Counted from the stretch's first letter, positions 28,894 through 38,072 are shown. The stretch: DNA of 64,000 nt from Segatella copri (GCF_949820605.1 NZ_CATKVU010000006.1:2236001-2300000), one strand, 5' to 3'. Notes: generated from the letters alone by a model not told the origin. Program-made: numbers and translations.

Positions 28894-31020
28894 ATGAAGA
28901 ATTTGACTTTTATCGTGCCGATGCTGACTATGACGGCTCTGTCTGCACAAGCTCAAAGCAGAATGGAAGACAGTACCATGCAGATTAAGGAAGTGGTAAT
29001 CAGTACGACACGCATACCGGAGATCCGGTCCAATTCTGCTTCTACTGTAACCATTATCGGTCACCAGCAGATTGTAGAGATGAGCAAGATTGCTCCTGAC
29101 ATGTCCAAGATTCTCGGTCTTCTCACTCCCGGAATGGCACTTTCAAGCAACACCACGAGTTCGCGTTCTCAAAGTCTTCGGGGCCGCAGCGTGTTAGTGC
29201 TCATTGACGGAATTCCACAATCAACTCCACTCCGTGCTACAGACCGTGACATCCGCACTATCGACCCGGCTGCCGTAGACCATATAGAAGTAGTGAAAGG
29301 CTCTACAGCACTCTATGGCAACGGTGCTATCGGTGGTGTCATCAATATCATCACTAAGAAGAGCTTGACGGATAAGGCTTTCAATGGACAAACCGCCATA
29401 TCCGGCTCAACCTATGATTTCTTCCGCAAGAGCAAAGGACAAGGCTATAGATTTAATCAGCAGTTCTATGGCCGTGTCCGTCAGTTTGATTATCTCGTCA
29501 ATGGATCCTATGGTCGCACAGGAAGTAACGTAGATGGCGACGGACAGTATATCTCTCCAAGATATGGCCTTGGCGATACCCGTACAACCAATATCCTCAC
29601 GAAGCTCGGCTATCAGTTTGACAGCAAGAACCGCTTAGAGTTTATGTACAACTACTATCGAAGCCTGCAAGACACGAAGCTGATTCCTCAGACTGGCAAG
29701 TATCTCGTCAGTCCAGCTGTGGGGGTGAAAGGAGACCGTGACCCTCAGGCCGTTGATGAAGGCACTCGCTATAACCATAATGGATACCTGAAGTTTACAT
29801 CCAAGGATATCTTCGCTCATACCGATTTCGAGGCTTCTGCTTATGCTTCCAGCCTCTTCACCATCTACGATTTCCGTAAAGCTAACAAGAAACAGCCACG
29901 GTGGGAAGAGACAAGTGGGCAGTCAGCAGTCAAGGACCGGAAACTTGGCATTCGTGCCCAGTTCGACACACGACTTGTCTTCTCCGACAATGTTTTTACG
30001 AACATTCTCTATGGCTATGATTTCTTAAAGGACAAGACCGCCCAACCGCTTATCGACGGGAGGCTGTGGGTGCCATGGCTGACAAGCTACAACCATGCGC
30101 CTTTCGTTCAGACCAAGACAACACTCTGGCAGTGGCTCAACGTTAAGGTGGGCGGACGTTATGACTTCATCCGTGTGAAAGTGCCTGATTACCAGGTGCT
30201 GCGTAACAGACTTTCCGATCCTGTAGTGGACGTTAAAGGTGGCAACCTCGACTATGACAACTTCTCGTTCAACGCCGGTATCTCTTTCAACAAGTACAAG
30301 GTCTTCCAGCCATTCATAGCGTTCTCTCAGGGATTTTCCATCTTTGACCTCGGTCGTACGCTGCGTGCTGCCAAGGCTGATGTGCTCTCGAAGATCTCAA
30401 CGGAACCTGTAAAGACCGATAACTACGAGGTGGGTGCATACTCCAATATCTCCAACTGGCTACAGCTGAATGCTTCTTTCTTCTACACCTACTCAAAACT
30501 GGGTAGTGACCTGGTGATAGAAAATGGGTTCTGGGTCGTCAACCGGAAGCCGCAGAAGGTGTATGGTGTTGAACTCAGTGCCGACGCACGTCTGTTAAGC
30601 AACCTCAAATCCGGTGTAAACTTCACATGGATGGAAGGCAAGGTGAAGAGTGACGAGGGTAAATGGGATGCTTACATGTCGAATATCTCTATCCCCGCTC
30701 CGAAACTCGCACTGTATATTAATTATGAGCCGCTGCGCAACACGTATGTCAACCTGCAGTACGTTCACACAGGTAAGCGTGATCGCTTCTCCACTAACGA
30801 GAAAGGTAACTACAATGAAGGCGAGGGCATCGTTAAGCGCATCAACCTGGTTAATATGACTGCTGGCTATAAACTCCAAAATTGGGATTTCAGTCTTGGC
30901 ATCAGCAACCTGCTAAACAACACTTATTACACGCCGGCCTCAATGATGATGGCGCGTGATGCTGAATATGCGCATGGCGACGGCCGTAACGTCACATTTA
31001 CTGTCAGCTATCGTTACTAA
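28894..31020 (+). CDS. TonB-dependent outer-membrane receptor
   Basis: The 708-residue receptor has a signal peptide (cleavage after AQA, about residue 20), a plug domain with IKEVVISTTRIPE (TonB-box region), LRGRSVLVLIDGIPQ and VVKGSTALYGNGAIGGVINIITKK, and a 22-strand-type barrel ending in an aromatic residue (SYRY). It lacks the N-terminal carboxypeptidase-like domain of SusC. The plug resembles siderophore/heme receptors, so iron-complex import is the best guess. The promoter is shared in sequence with the heme-locus lipoprotein downstream. Confidence 0.88.
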   Translation: MKNLTFIVPMLTMTALSAQAQSRMEDSTMQIKEVVISTTRIPEIRSNSASTVTIIGHQQIVEMSKIAPDMSKILGLLTPGMALSSNTTSSRSQSLRGRSVLVLIDGIPQSTPLRATDRDIRTIDPAAVDHIEVVKGSTALYGNGAIGGVINIITKKSLTDKAFNGQTAISGSTYDFFRKSKGQGYRFNQQFYGRVRQFDYLVNGSYGRTGSNVDGDGQYISPRYGLGDTRTTNILTKLGYQFDSKNRLEFMYNYYRSLQDTKLIPQTGKYLVSPAVGVKGDRDPQAVDEGTRYNHNGYLKFTSKDIFAHTDFEASAYASSLFTIYDFRKANKKQPRWEETSGQSAVKDRKLGIRAQFDTRLVFSDNVFTNILYGYDFLKDKTAQPLIDGRLWVPWLTSYNHAPFVQTKTTLWQWLNVKVGGRYDFIRVKVPDYQVLRNRLSDPVVDVKGGNLDYDNFSFNAGISFNKYKVFQPFIAFSQGFSIFDLGRTLRAAKADVLSKISTEPVKTDNYEVGAYSNISNWLQLNASFFYTYSKLGSDLVIENGFWVVNRKPQKVYGVELSADARLLSNLKSGVNFTWMEGKVKSDEGKWDAYMSNISIPAPKLALYINYEPLRNTYVNLQYVHTGKRDRFSTNEKGNYNEGEGIVKRINLVNMTAGYKLQNWDFSLGISNLLNNTYYTPASMMMARDAEYAHGDGRNVTFTVSYRY

Positions 31021-31036
31021 TCTTTACACACCGTTA

Positions 31037-31070
31037 AGAGGGCGGACATCCACATGGTGTTCTGCCCTCT
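31037..31070 (+). terminator. receptor gene terminator
   Basis: A 10-bp stem (AGAGGGCGGA/TCTGCCCTCT, one G-T pair) is followed by an AT-rich run, 17 bases after the stop. Confidence 0.75.
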
Positions 31071-31117
31071 AATATTTTTAAAGTTTTTGTTACGGATGTC
31101 TTTCAATGAGGATGACG

Positions 31118-31228
31118 TATTTCATTATTTTTAGGTATTGCACATTATTTAATAAATATGTACCTTTGCAGCCTGATTCAAGACAATATTTAATTTTAAT
31201 TATAAACACTTTAAAAGTTTAGAAAACA
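31118..31228 (+). promoter_or_regulatory. promoter/leader, copy B
   Basis: The -7 box TACCTTTG (31161-31168) lies in a 111-base segment that repeats copy A (28788-28893) with scattered substitutions and one insertion of about five bases near the 3' end. Confidence 0.75.
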
Positions 31229-32668
31229 ATGAAGATTTTTAAGAATTTCATAGGTCTCGCTGCCCTGGCACTCTGCCTCGGTTTCGCTTCTTGCAGCAGT
31301 GACGACGATGCACCTTCTTATAGCAATGTGGCTGTAAGCAACTCAGAGTTGATGACTATCCTCAAAGCTAAGGGATACCAGTTTGATGAAAATGGCAAAA
31401 TGCTCCTTGACGACAAAGCCAACAGCACCACATCTCTCGACCTTTCAGGCACAAAGGTTGATACCGCTGCCTTGAAGGAACTTTCTGTTTTTCCTAATTT
31501 GAAGGAGTTGAAGCTTAGCAACAATGGCTATGGTCCAGTTTTCCATATCGCTTCACTTCCTTCACAGATTACAGGTCTTGACTTGCAAGGCAATGACATC
31601 TATGACTTCGACGGCTTGGTAACAGCCAAGGTTGAGAATGACGAGGTGAAAGCTACTATCCTTCATGAGTTTACAAAACTTTATCTCCCTGCTTCTTGCA
31701 AGTATAATGTAGAGGACTTGATGCCTTTCTACACCCAGAATGAGGCAGAGAATAAGACTATTGACATGCAAATGGTAAATGATAAGGGTTCTTTGGAGAA
31801 GTATAATACTTTGAGAGAGATTCCTGATACTTACTTTGCTGCTTATTTGAAGATGAACTTTAGTTCGGTTTTCACTTCTGACGGAAAGTTGGACATCAGC
31901 AAACCTCTCGGTCTTGAAGACAGAGGACGCAATATTTTCTTGCAGTGGGACACACAATATGCAGATGTTGAAAAAATTGCTTCTATCGAAGGAATAGAAT
32001 ATTTTGTGAACAATCCTTTTTATCCGTCTTTTTATGTTTTCATAGATGTTCAGTCAAGCACTGGACAAACTAAGCAATTTGAATGTCACAGATTATCTCC
32101 AAGACAAAATGTCAAAGGCTTGGTCGTAGAAAAGACAAATTTTATTGGAGGACTAGATTTGAGCGACGCAACTGCTCTTTCTTCTTTAGGAATCAGTAAC
32201 AACCCTTCAGTAACATCATTGGATTTGACAAATACAGCTTTTCTTAATCAGGAAATAAAGGATTTTGATGCAACCATGTCAAACTTGTTAGATTGCAGAG
32301 ATTGTAAGAATCTTGAGGAAATAAAAATCAACCTCAATAATAAAAAGGTTACATCTCAAATTATTTTGGCAAACTTGCCTAAATTAAAGGCTATTAATTT
32401 ACAAAGTATTGAAGCAATAGGCGATTTGGCTCTTTGTCAATTACCAAACTGTGAAATTATTTATCCAATTAATTTAATTGCATATTATCGTAGTTCTAAC
32501 AACAAGTTGTACGATTTTGAATCCAATCCACGCAGAAAGGTTTCTTTCACTGTGTCACAAGATGTTTTAGACAAAGAAAGTACAAAGAACTTTGTCCAGA
32601 CCTACTCTGCTCACTTGGAGAATGACAATAGTTCATTTTCGGAATACAATCCAGTTGAATGGAAGTAA
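31229..32668 (+). CDS. surface lipoprotein with leucine-rich-like repeats
   Basis: The 479-residue lipoprotein (signal ending FASCSS) has segments that look like irregular leucine-rich repeats: SLDLSGTKVD...LKELSVFPNLKELKLSNN, ITGLDLQGNDIYDF and, later, TSLDLTNTAFLN and LPKLKAINLQSIEAIGDLAL. Such lipoproteins sit in Bacteroidota heme/iron loci, but their function is not defined. The first ~230 codons are richer in GC than the rest, hinting at a mosaic gene. It is the first gene of the putative heme operon running to 37.9 kb. Confidence 0.65.
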   Translation: MKIFKNFIGLAALALCLGFASCSSDDDAPSYSNVAVSNSELMTILKAKGYQFDENGKMLLDDKANSTTSLDLSGTKVDTAALKELSVFPNLKELKLSNNGYGPVFHIASLPSQITGLDLQGNDIYDFDGLVTAKVENDEVKATILHEFTKLYLPASCKYNVEDLMPFYTQNEAENKTIDMQMVNDKGSLEKYNTLREIPDTYFAAYLKMNFSSVFTSDGKLDISKPLGLEDRGRNIFLQWDTQYADVEKIASIEGIEYFVNNPFYPSFYVFIDVQSSTGQTKQFECHRLSPRQNVKGLVVEKTNFIGGLDLSDATALSSLGISNNPSVTSLDLTNTAFLNQEIKDFDATMSNLLDCRDCKNLEEIKINLNNKKVTSQIILANLPKLKAINLQSIEAIGDLALCQLPNCEIIYPINLIAYYRSSNNKLYDFESNPRRKVSFTVSQDVLDKESTKNFVQTYSAHLENDNSSFSEYNPVEWK

Positions 32669-32698
32669 TTTTAGTAATAATTTAAAATTTTAATAATT

Positions 32699-33352
32699 AT
32701 GTTTAAGAAAGCAAACTTCAAGAAAAACATCGCCTGCCTATCTTTGCTTTTTTTCGCTGTTTTTGCTTTTTGTTCTTGTTCTTCTGATGAAGAAATCACT
32801 AACTCTGATGCAAATTCTGAACTTGTGAAAGAGGCAACGAACTATCTCAATGGTGAGATTGTTCTTAGTACCAATGCAACGATGAATGGCGTGAACAAGA
32901 CCCTTTTACCAGAGGGATGTCCTACAAAGTTTAAGTTTGAATGGAGTAAGACAGACGCACAAACTTTCAACATTTCTTTGCTTGACTTCACGGTCGGAAA
33001 CATGGGAATGATTATCAATTTTAAGTGTGATGTCAAGTGCATGGTGCTCAACTCTTGGGAGCAGAAAGAATATACAGGTGATGGTTGGATAAAGTTTAAG
33101 GGTGAAGACGGTTCTGTATGGGGTACAGATACTGATGGTTCTGCTTCAAGTGCAAAAGGCAGTAGTGTACAAGGCTATTACAATGCCAAAACTCACCAAA
33201 TTCAGTTCATCGTAAACTATAACATGATGAACGTTCGTTCCGAATGTTTTAAGCAGACTATTGACAAGTCACGTCTCGCAACATTTGATGCCGACAAGGC
33301 AAAGTACGAGGAAGACTTGAAAGCGTATAAAAAGGAGCACGGAATCAAATAA
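32699..33352 (+). CDS. small lipoprotein (DUF4903-like)
   Basis: The 217-residue lipoprotein has a long signal with lipobox FCSC. The mature part reads as a beta-sheet domain (ITNSD..., FNISLLDFTVGNMGMIINFKC, GDGWIKFKGEDGSVWGTD) ending in a charged helix. It resembles uncharacterised Bacteroidota lipoproteins of DUF4903 type; I am not certain of the family. It follows the leucine-rich lipoprotein by 30 bases, with similar AT-rich composition. Confidence 0.6.
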   Translation: MFKKANFKKNIACLSLLFFAVFAFCSCSSDEEITNSDANSELVKEATNYLNGEIVLSTNATMNGVNKTLLPEGCPTKFKFEWSKTDAQTFNISLLDFTVGNMGMIINFKCDVKCMVLNSWEQKEYTGDGWIKFKGEDGSVWGTDTDGSASSAKGSSVQGYYNAKTHQIQFIVNYNMMNVRSECFKQTIDKSRLATFDADKAKYEEDLKAYKKEHGIK

Positions 33353-33376
33353 GAGACTGTAGCTTATATATAAAAG

Positions 33377-33410
33377 GAAAGAGGGATATGCCCAGACATG
33401 TCTCTCTTTC
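33377..33410 (+). terminator. intra-operon hairpin/terminator
   Basis: The stem GAAAGAG/CTCTTTC, extended by imperfect pairs, is followed by TTTTT. It separates the two lipoprotein genes from the TonB receptor and may attenuate rather than end transcription. Confidence 0.55.
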
Positions 33411-33501
33411 TTTTTGCAAGTAAAAAATGGAGGGAAGAGAAACAAGCCATAGCGAGGCTGAAATCGTGTAAGGATTTGGAAAAAATAGAATGACGATATA
33501 A

Positions 33502-35853
33502 ATGAAGACAATTAGAAATGTAATGCTCATCGGCTTGCTGCTGATACTCGCCCTTCCTGTCGCTGCACAGCGAAAGGTGAAGTTCGGTATCTTCGACAAA
33601 GCCACTGAGCAGCCAATCATCGGCGCAGTCATCACCTACGCCGACAATGAGAAATTGAAATCGCCACAGCGTGTTGTTACCAACATGGATGGTGAGGCTA
33701 CCATCTCGGTGCCTCAGAGTGACAAGTGTTATTACCAGGTGGTATCCGTGGGCTATAACCCTCTGAAGGGAACCATCGGAAGCGTCAGCTCCCTCAAGCT
33801 CTTCATGACAGAAGACGTGATGAAGGTGAACGAGGTGGTGGTTACAGGTTCCCGTACCGCGCGACCAATCAAGCTGTCGCCAGTGAGCACGCAGGTGATC
33901 GGCGGTAAGGAACTGGTAGATGCAGGCTATGCCGACCTGACCAAGGCCCTGCAACAGGAGACACCGGGTATGAACATCCAGAAGGTGGGTTTCGGCAACG
34001 AAATCTCCATGCAGGGCTTGGATGCCCGCCACGTGCTCTTCCTGCAGGATGGTGAGCGATTGACGGGCGACATGGCGGGCAACCTCGACTATGAGCGTTT
34101 CAACCTCCATGCCATCGACCGCATCGAAATCGTGAAGGGTGCCAGCAGTACCCTCTACGGAAGCCGTGCGTCGGGTGCCGTCATCAACCTCATCACCAAG
34201 AAAACTACCAAGCCTATCGATATTCAGGCTGGTGTACGCTGGGGACAGATGAACGAAACCAACTACAAGAATCCAGAAAAAAAGGATTTCCTGTATATGT
34301 TTGAGAAGAACGCTGACCGCCCGAACCTGCAGAGCTGGGTATCGGCAGGATTCAATGCAGGCAAGGTGACCTCGCAGACCGACGTGTGGTATTCTTCGAG
34401 CGATGCCTTCTACATGTATCAGGCGGAGAACGACAAGAAGGTCTATACCCAAGAGGCGAACCCTTGGCTCGACCACGACGTGACCATTACCAGCGTGGCT
34501 TCCCGTCCGCCAATGGGCATCGAGGGCACGGAGCATATCTCGGTATCGCAGAAGGTATTCTACGACCCTTTCAAGAACCTGGAGATTCTTGCCTACGGTA
34601 GTGCGTTCTATATGAATACCTACGACCTCATTCAGGACATGACCTTCAGTCAGGCGCGTGACTGGACGGCTGGAACCAAGATAAAGTACTCCTTCAAGGA
34701 TTGGTTCAAGATTACCGCCTCCCTTCATGGCGACTTCTACGACCGCTTCAAGCGCCACGAGCGTATCGACGAGCGTACCAAAGTGTATAAGAGCCGTATC
34801 TTCCAGCCTCGCCTCTCCATCACCTCGCAGAAGTTCGAGGGCCACGACCTCATCCTCGGCATCGAGCACCTGAGCGATGACCTGACGAGCGACCGATTCA
34901 ACGGCGATGCCTCCCACATCATGCGCACCCGTTCATTAAAAGAGACGGAGGCTTTTCTGCAGGACGAGTGGACGATGAACGACCACTGGATGGTTTCGGC
35001 AGGTGTGAGAACCAACTTCAGCCGTGCCTTCGGACTGATGGCGATGCCTAAGATTGCCTTCAAGTGGAGTCCGTCGGATCACTGGGCATGGAGAGCCAAC
35101 TACTCGATGGGCTACCGTTCGCCAAGTATCAAGGAACTGTTCTTCAACTGGGACCACCTCGGCATGTTCATGATTAAGGGTAACGAGGACCTGAAGCCTG
35201 AGAAGAACAACTACGTGAGCCTGGGCACAGAGTACTCGAACGACAACTTCTTCATCTCGGGCAATGTGTATGGCAACTTCTTCCGCAAAAAGATTGAGGG
35301 TGTATGGCGCATCTACGACATGCAGTACAATTTCGAATATACTAATCTGTCGAAGCAGAACCTCATCGGACTGGAGACCATCATGCGCTGGCACTTCCTC
35401 AACCACTTCACGATGAATGCCACCTACAGCTACGTGAACGTGAGCAAGACGGATGGCATCCAGGTGAACACCACTTCGCCTCATGCTGCCACAGCGAGCC
35501 TCGACTATAAGTACAACAAGAAGAACTACCGACTGGGCGCCACCTTCTCGGCAAGCTACATGGGTGAGAAGAAATTCGATGTGCAGGACCGACTCTCTGT
35601 AAACGGTGAGAGCCACGATGCCTACTTCCGCTGCCAGTTGCCACAGTATGTATTGTGCAACCTGTCGGTGATTCAGACCTTCTATAATAAGGTAAAGGTA
35701 ACGGTGGGTGTGGATAACATCTTTAATTATGTGCCAAAGACCTTAGGTTCGGGCATCACCATGTTTAACGTGCCAGCCACGGCAGGAGCCAAGGCGCATG
35801 TGCAGGTGGAAGTGTTGGTAGATGAATTGGTAAAAGCATTCCGAAAGAAGTGA
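33502..35853 (+). CDS. hmuR: TonB-dependent receptor, heme-uptake (HmuR-like)
   Basis: The 783-residue outer-membrane receptor starts with a signal peptide (cleavage near VAA-Q) and a carboxypeptidase-like beta domain (about residues 25-110). The plug follows, with VNEVVVTGSRTARP, ISMQGLDARHVLFLQDGERL and EIVKGASSTLYGSRASGAVINLITKK. The barrel carries GYRSPSIKELFFNW and NEDLKPEKNNYVSLG, seen in heme and vitamin B12-type receptors. Its position just before a HmuY gene supports heme import, as in P. gingivalis hmuYR, though gene order is reversed. Confidence 0.8.
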   Translation: MKTIRNVMLIGLLLILALPVAAQRKVKFGIFDKATEQPIIGAVITYADNEKLKSPQRVVTNMDGEATISVPQSDKCYYQVVSVGYNPLKGTIGSVSSLKLFMTEDVMKVNEVVVTGSRTARPIKLSPVSTQVIGGKELVDAGYADLTKALQQETPGMNIQKVGFGNEISMQGLDARHVLFLQDGERLTGDMAGNLDYERFNLHAIDRIEIVKGASSTLYGSRASGAVINLITKKTTKPIDIQAGVRWGQMNETNYKNPEKKDFLYMFEKNADRPNLQSWVSAGFNAGKVTSQTDVWYSSSDAFYMYQAENDKKVYTQEANPWLDHDVTITSVASRPPMGIEGTEHISVSQKVFYDPFKNLEILAYGSAFYMNTYDLIQDMTFSQARDWTAGTKIKYSFKDWFKITASLHGDFYDRFKRHERIDERTKVYKSRIFQPRLSITSQKFEGHDLILGIEHLSDDLTSDRFNGDASHIMRTRSLKETEAFLQDEWTMNDHWMVSAGVRTNFSRAFGLMAMPKIAFKWSPSDHWAWRANYSMGYRSPSIKELFFNWDHLGMFMIKGNEDLKPEKNNYVSLGTEYSNDNFFISGNVYGNFFRKKIEGVWRIYDMQYNFEYTNLSKQNLIGLETIMRWHFLNHFTMNATYSYVNVSKTDGIQVNTTSPHAATASLDYKYNKKNYRLGATFSASYMGEKKFDVQDRLSVNGESHDAYFRCQLPQYVLCNLSVIQTFYNKVKVTVGVDNIFNYVPKTLGSGITMFNVPATAGAKAHVQVEVLVDELVKAFRKK

Positions 35854-35895
35854 AGAGTGAAGAACGAAGAGTGAAGAATTCAATAGCTTTTCTTA

Positions 35896-36876
35896 ATGAT
35901 AATGATTATGAATATACTAAATAAGAAAAAAAATATTCTGCTTTGTGGAACGGTTCTGAGTCTGCTGTCTCTTTCGAGCTGCGTATCTTATGAGGCTGAG
36001 GACTTCACAGGTCATACCTTGCCACGAAAAACAGGTTATAGCACGGGTGTTACCAACGACTGGCTCTATTTTGACCTGAAGACGGGACATCGCTATAATG
36101 TGCTGAATCCTAACCAGAGTGTCATCGCCTTTATTGATGGCAAGCCAATAGAGGAATATTTCCATTATAACGGCACTACTAAATTGGTAAAGTATTGGAG
36201 CGAAGGTGTGCAGAAGAACATCTTCGAGGATGCAGAGCGTGATGCAAACGGCGATACCATCTTTACCAAGAATCAAGCCACTGGCAAGTTAACCTATAAG
36301 ACGGTGAAGAGACAAGCCAACAGCATCTTAGTGATGGAAAACCAGGAGGATGATCCAAAGACCATGGCTTATCCTGCCACGGAATGGGACCTCGCCTTTG
36401 ATGGTTACCAGCTGCGAACCAACAGTGGAACAAGCGGCATAGGCAAGGGTGGAGCTGCCGACCTGGGCTATGGCGAATATGACAAGTGGACGAGCAAGGC
36501 GCAGGTGGATGCTTATCTGGCTGAACACAACATGACTTTCGCCGTGGATGATTCAGCAAGTGTCTATGTCACCATGTCGCGGGAAGACTGGAACAAGTAT
36601 TGCATCGCCAACAAACTGGATATGAACAAGAACCCTTGGTTCGACCCGAACAACGGACCAGCCAAGCAGTTGGTAAGCGGCAATCCGGTGCTCGAAAAGG
36701 CAATGAGTTTCTCGGGGCCACCTCCAGTATATACTCCTTCTTTCCATACCTACGTTATCCGTTCGTGGGATGGCGAGAGATATTACAAGCTCCAGATCAT
36801 CTCCTGGTATGATGCCAATGTGCAGATAGGTGATGAAGGAGGAAGAATCAGTTATTACTTAGATGAATTAAAATAA
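35896..36876 (+). CDS. hmuY: HmuY-family heme-binding lipoprotein
   Basis: The 326-residue lipoprotein (lipobox LSSC) has the family segment EWDLAFDGYQLRTNSGTSGIGKGGA in mid-protein. YYKLQIISWYD follows near the end. HmuY captures heme at the cell surface and passes it to the TonB receptor. P. gingivalis HmuY is ~215 residues; this version is longer through an insertion around residues 70-140. Heme-ligand residues cannot be assigned with confidence. In-frame ATGs at 35896, 35902 and 35908 are all possible starts; the last gives the most compact signal peptide. Confidence 0.78.
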   Translation: MIMIMNILNKKKNILLCGTVLSLLSLSSCVSYEAEDFTGHTLPRKTGYSTGVTNDWLYFDLKTGHRYNVLNPNQSVIAFIDGKPIEEYFHYNGTTKLVKYWSEGVQKNIFEDAERDANGDTIFTKNQATGKLTYKTVKRQANSILVMENQEDDPKTMAYPATEWDLAFDGYQLRTNSGTSGIGKGGAADLGYGEYDKWTSKAQVDAYLAEHNMTFAVDDSASVYVTMSREDWNKYCIANKLDMNKNPWFDPNNGPAKQLVSGNPVLEKAMSFSGPPPVYTPSFHTYVIRSWDGERYYKLQIISWYDANVQIGDEGGRISYYLDELK

Positions 36877-36951
36877 ATGTTGAGTGTTGAATGTTGAGTT
36901 AGGCATACGCCCTCATATACTCAGTATATTCAACATTCAACACTCAACATT
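36876..36951. repeat. perfect 22-bp inverted repeat (hairpin) in heme operon
   Basis: 36876-36897 and 36930-36951 are exact reverse complements over 22 bp, separated by a 32-base loop; the left arm overlaps the hmuY stop codon. The arms are built of TGTTGA-like steps. There is no T-run, so it is more likely an mRNA-stabilising hairpin or palindromic element than a terminator. Confidence 0.8.
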
Positions 36952-36972
36952 CAACATTAAAAATTGAAAAAT

Positions 36973-37836
36973 ATGAAACAATTGAATTGGTGGAAATCCA
37001 TCGCTTCGTTCCTCGTGGTACTCTTTACCATGCCGTTGGGACATGCGCTGATGATGATAATGGATAAGACGATGACTCCTGAAGCTGTGCATTACTCAGC
37101 CTTCTTCATGGGGTTGGCAGGTCTTATCATGGTAGTAATCGGTGTCTTCGTAAAGGGAGACACCAAACAGACTCTTTGGGGACTTTTCGGAGGACTGCTC
37201 TTCTGGACGGGTTGGATAGAATTTCTGTTCCAGTACTATGCTACCCGCTGGGGTACACAGCCGGAGATGGAGAATGGCGAAGTTGTGACTCGCCCTGAAT
37301 ACCTCATCCTCCCAGCCACCTTCGGCATGTGGATGATGGTGATGGTGCTCTACATCTTCTCAACCAAAAACGGATGTAACTTCATCAACTGGTGGCAGCG
37401 TGTTCTTTTCCGTTCCAGCAAGAATAAGATTGCCGCCCGTCCGATGACGCATCATACAAGTATCGTCACCTTCATGGAACTGAACATGATTCTCTGGACA
37501 AGCTATCTCCTGTTGATGTTCTGCTACGACAAGAATTTCCTCGGCGACCATCATCCTGTAACTTCGGTTGTTGCCGCAGCTTGTCTGATAGGTAGTTTCT
37601 TCATCTTCCGAAAGCAGTTGCGTTTGAGCACATGGGGAGCCAACATCCGTATGGCTATCGCAACGGTTGTCGTGTTCTGGGTACCTGTGGAAGTGCTTGG
37701 TCGCTTGGACTTTTTCAAGGAGATTTGGATTGAGCCAGAGAAGTATATCACCCAGATGATCTGCATCCTCATGGCATTCGTGGCATTGCTCGTCTATATC
37801 ATGATAGCTGCAAGAAAGAAGAAGACACATGAGTAA
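36973..37836 (+). CDS. multi-pass membrane protein of the heme locus
   Basis: The 287-residue protein has about seven hydrophobic segments, for example SIASFLVVLFTMPLGHALMMI, FMGLAGLIMVVIGVF and MICILMAFVALLVYIMIA. I do not recognise a family. The ATG at 36973 is preferred to the TTG at 36964. Its stop overlaps, by ATGAGTAA, the start of a second gene whose product begins with the same WWKSI motif, implying a pair of related membrane proteins. It may help heme handling or signal to the periplasm; this is inference from position. Confidence 0.65.
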   Translation: MKQLNWWKSIASFLVVLFTMPLGHALMMIMDKTMTPEAVHYSAFFMGLAGLIMVVIGVFVKGDTKQTLWGLFGGLLFWTGWIEFLFQYYATRWGTQPEMENGEVVTRPEYLILPATFGMWMMVMVLYIFSTKNGCNFINWWQRVLFRSSKNKIAARPMTHHTSIVTFMELNMILWTSYLLLMFCYDKNFLGDHHPVTSVVAAACLIGSFFIFRKQLRLSTWGANIRMAIATVVVFWVPVEVLGRLDFFKEIWIEPEKYITQMICILMAFVALLVYIMIAARKKKTHE

Positions 37837-37891
37837 CAGAAAACTAGATTGGTGGAAATCCATAGTATCGATGGGCGTGATTTTAAACTGA
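37829..37891 (+). pseudogene. truncated start of a paralogous membrane-protein gene
   Basis: The ATG at 37829 overlaps the previous stop by eight bases. The first ~18 residues (MSNRKLDWWKSIVSMGVI) mirror the start of the upstream protein, then a TGA appears at 37889-37891. The rest of the gene is absent. The break coincides with the start of the recombinase remnant, so this gene was cut by insertion or deletion. Confidence 0.7.
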
Positions 37892-37971
37892 AAAGACATA
37901 CCTGCGCTACCCTCCTGCTGAACATGCAGACCGACATGTTTACCATCTCGCATATCCTGGACCATCACAGC
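37885..37971 (+). pseudogene. tyrosine recombinase (integrase) remnant
   Basis: In one frame the sequence reads KRHTCATLLLNMQTDMFTIS then HILDHHS. This matches the box II region of Bacteroidota phage-type integrases, where RHTFATLxLxxGxDxxTVSxxLGH is usual; the catalytic Arg codon is at 37894-37896. Only about 28 codons remain. They run directly into the left 110-bp repeat. The upstream H of HxxR and the catalytic Tyr are absent, so it is non-functional. Confidence 0.6.
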
Positions 37972-38072
37972 CGTATCTGCTCCTGGCATCTGTCTGCCAC
38001 CTCCTTCCTATGCGTAACACAGATAATAGTCTTATCGGCATACGAAGTAAAGAGGCGGTCGAAAAGAAGCTT
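37963..38072 (-). repeat. left 110-bp direct repeat (copy of ABC exporter 3' end)
   Basis: All 110 bases are identical to 47744-47853. On the minus strand it encodes the last ~35 residues of the ABC exporter (from LLFDRLF to the stop) but nothing upstream of that, so it is a copied gene end bounding the island. Confidence 0.95.

Noticed and set aside
33364..34917. A 517-codon open frame on the minus strand
   Set aside because: Antisense shadow of the HmuR-like receptor, which has signal peptide, plug motifs and barrel features.
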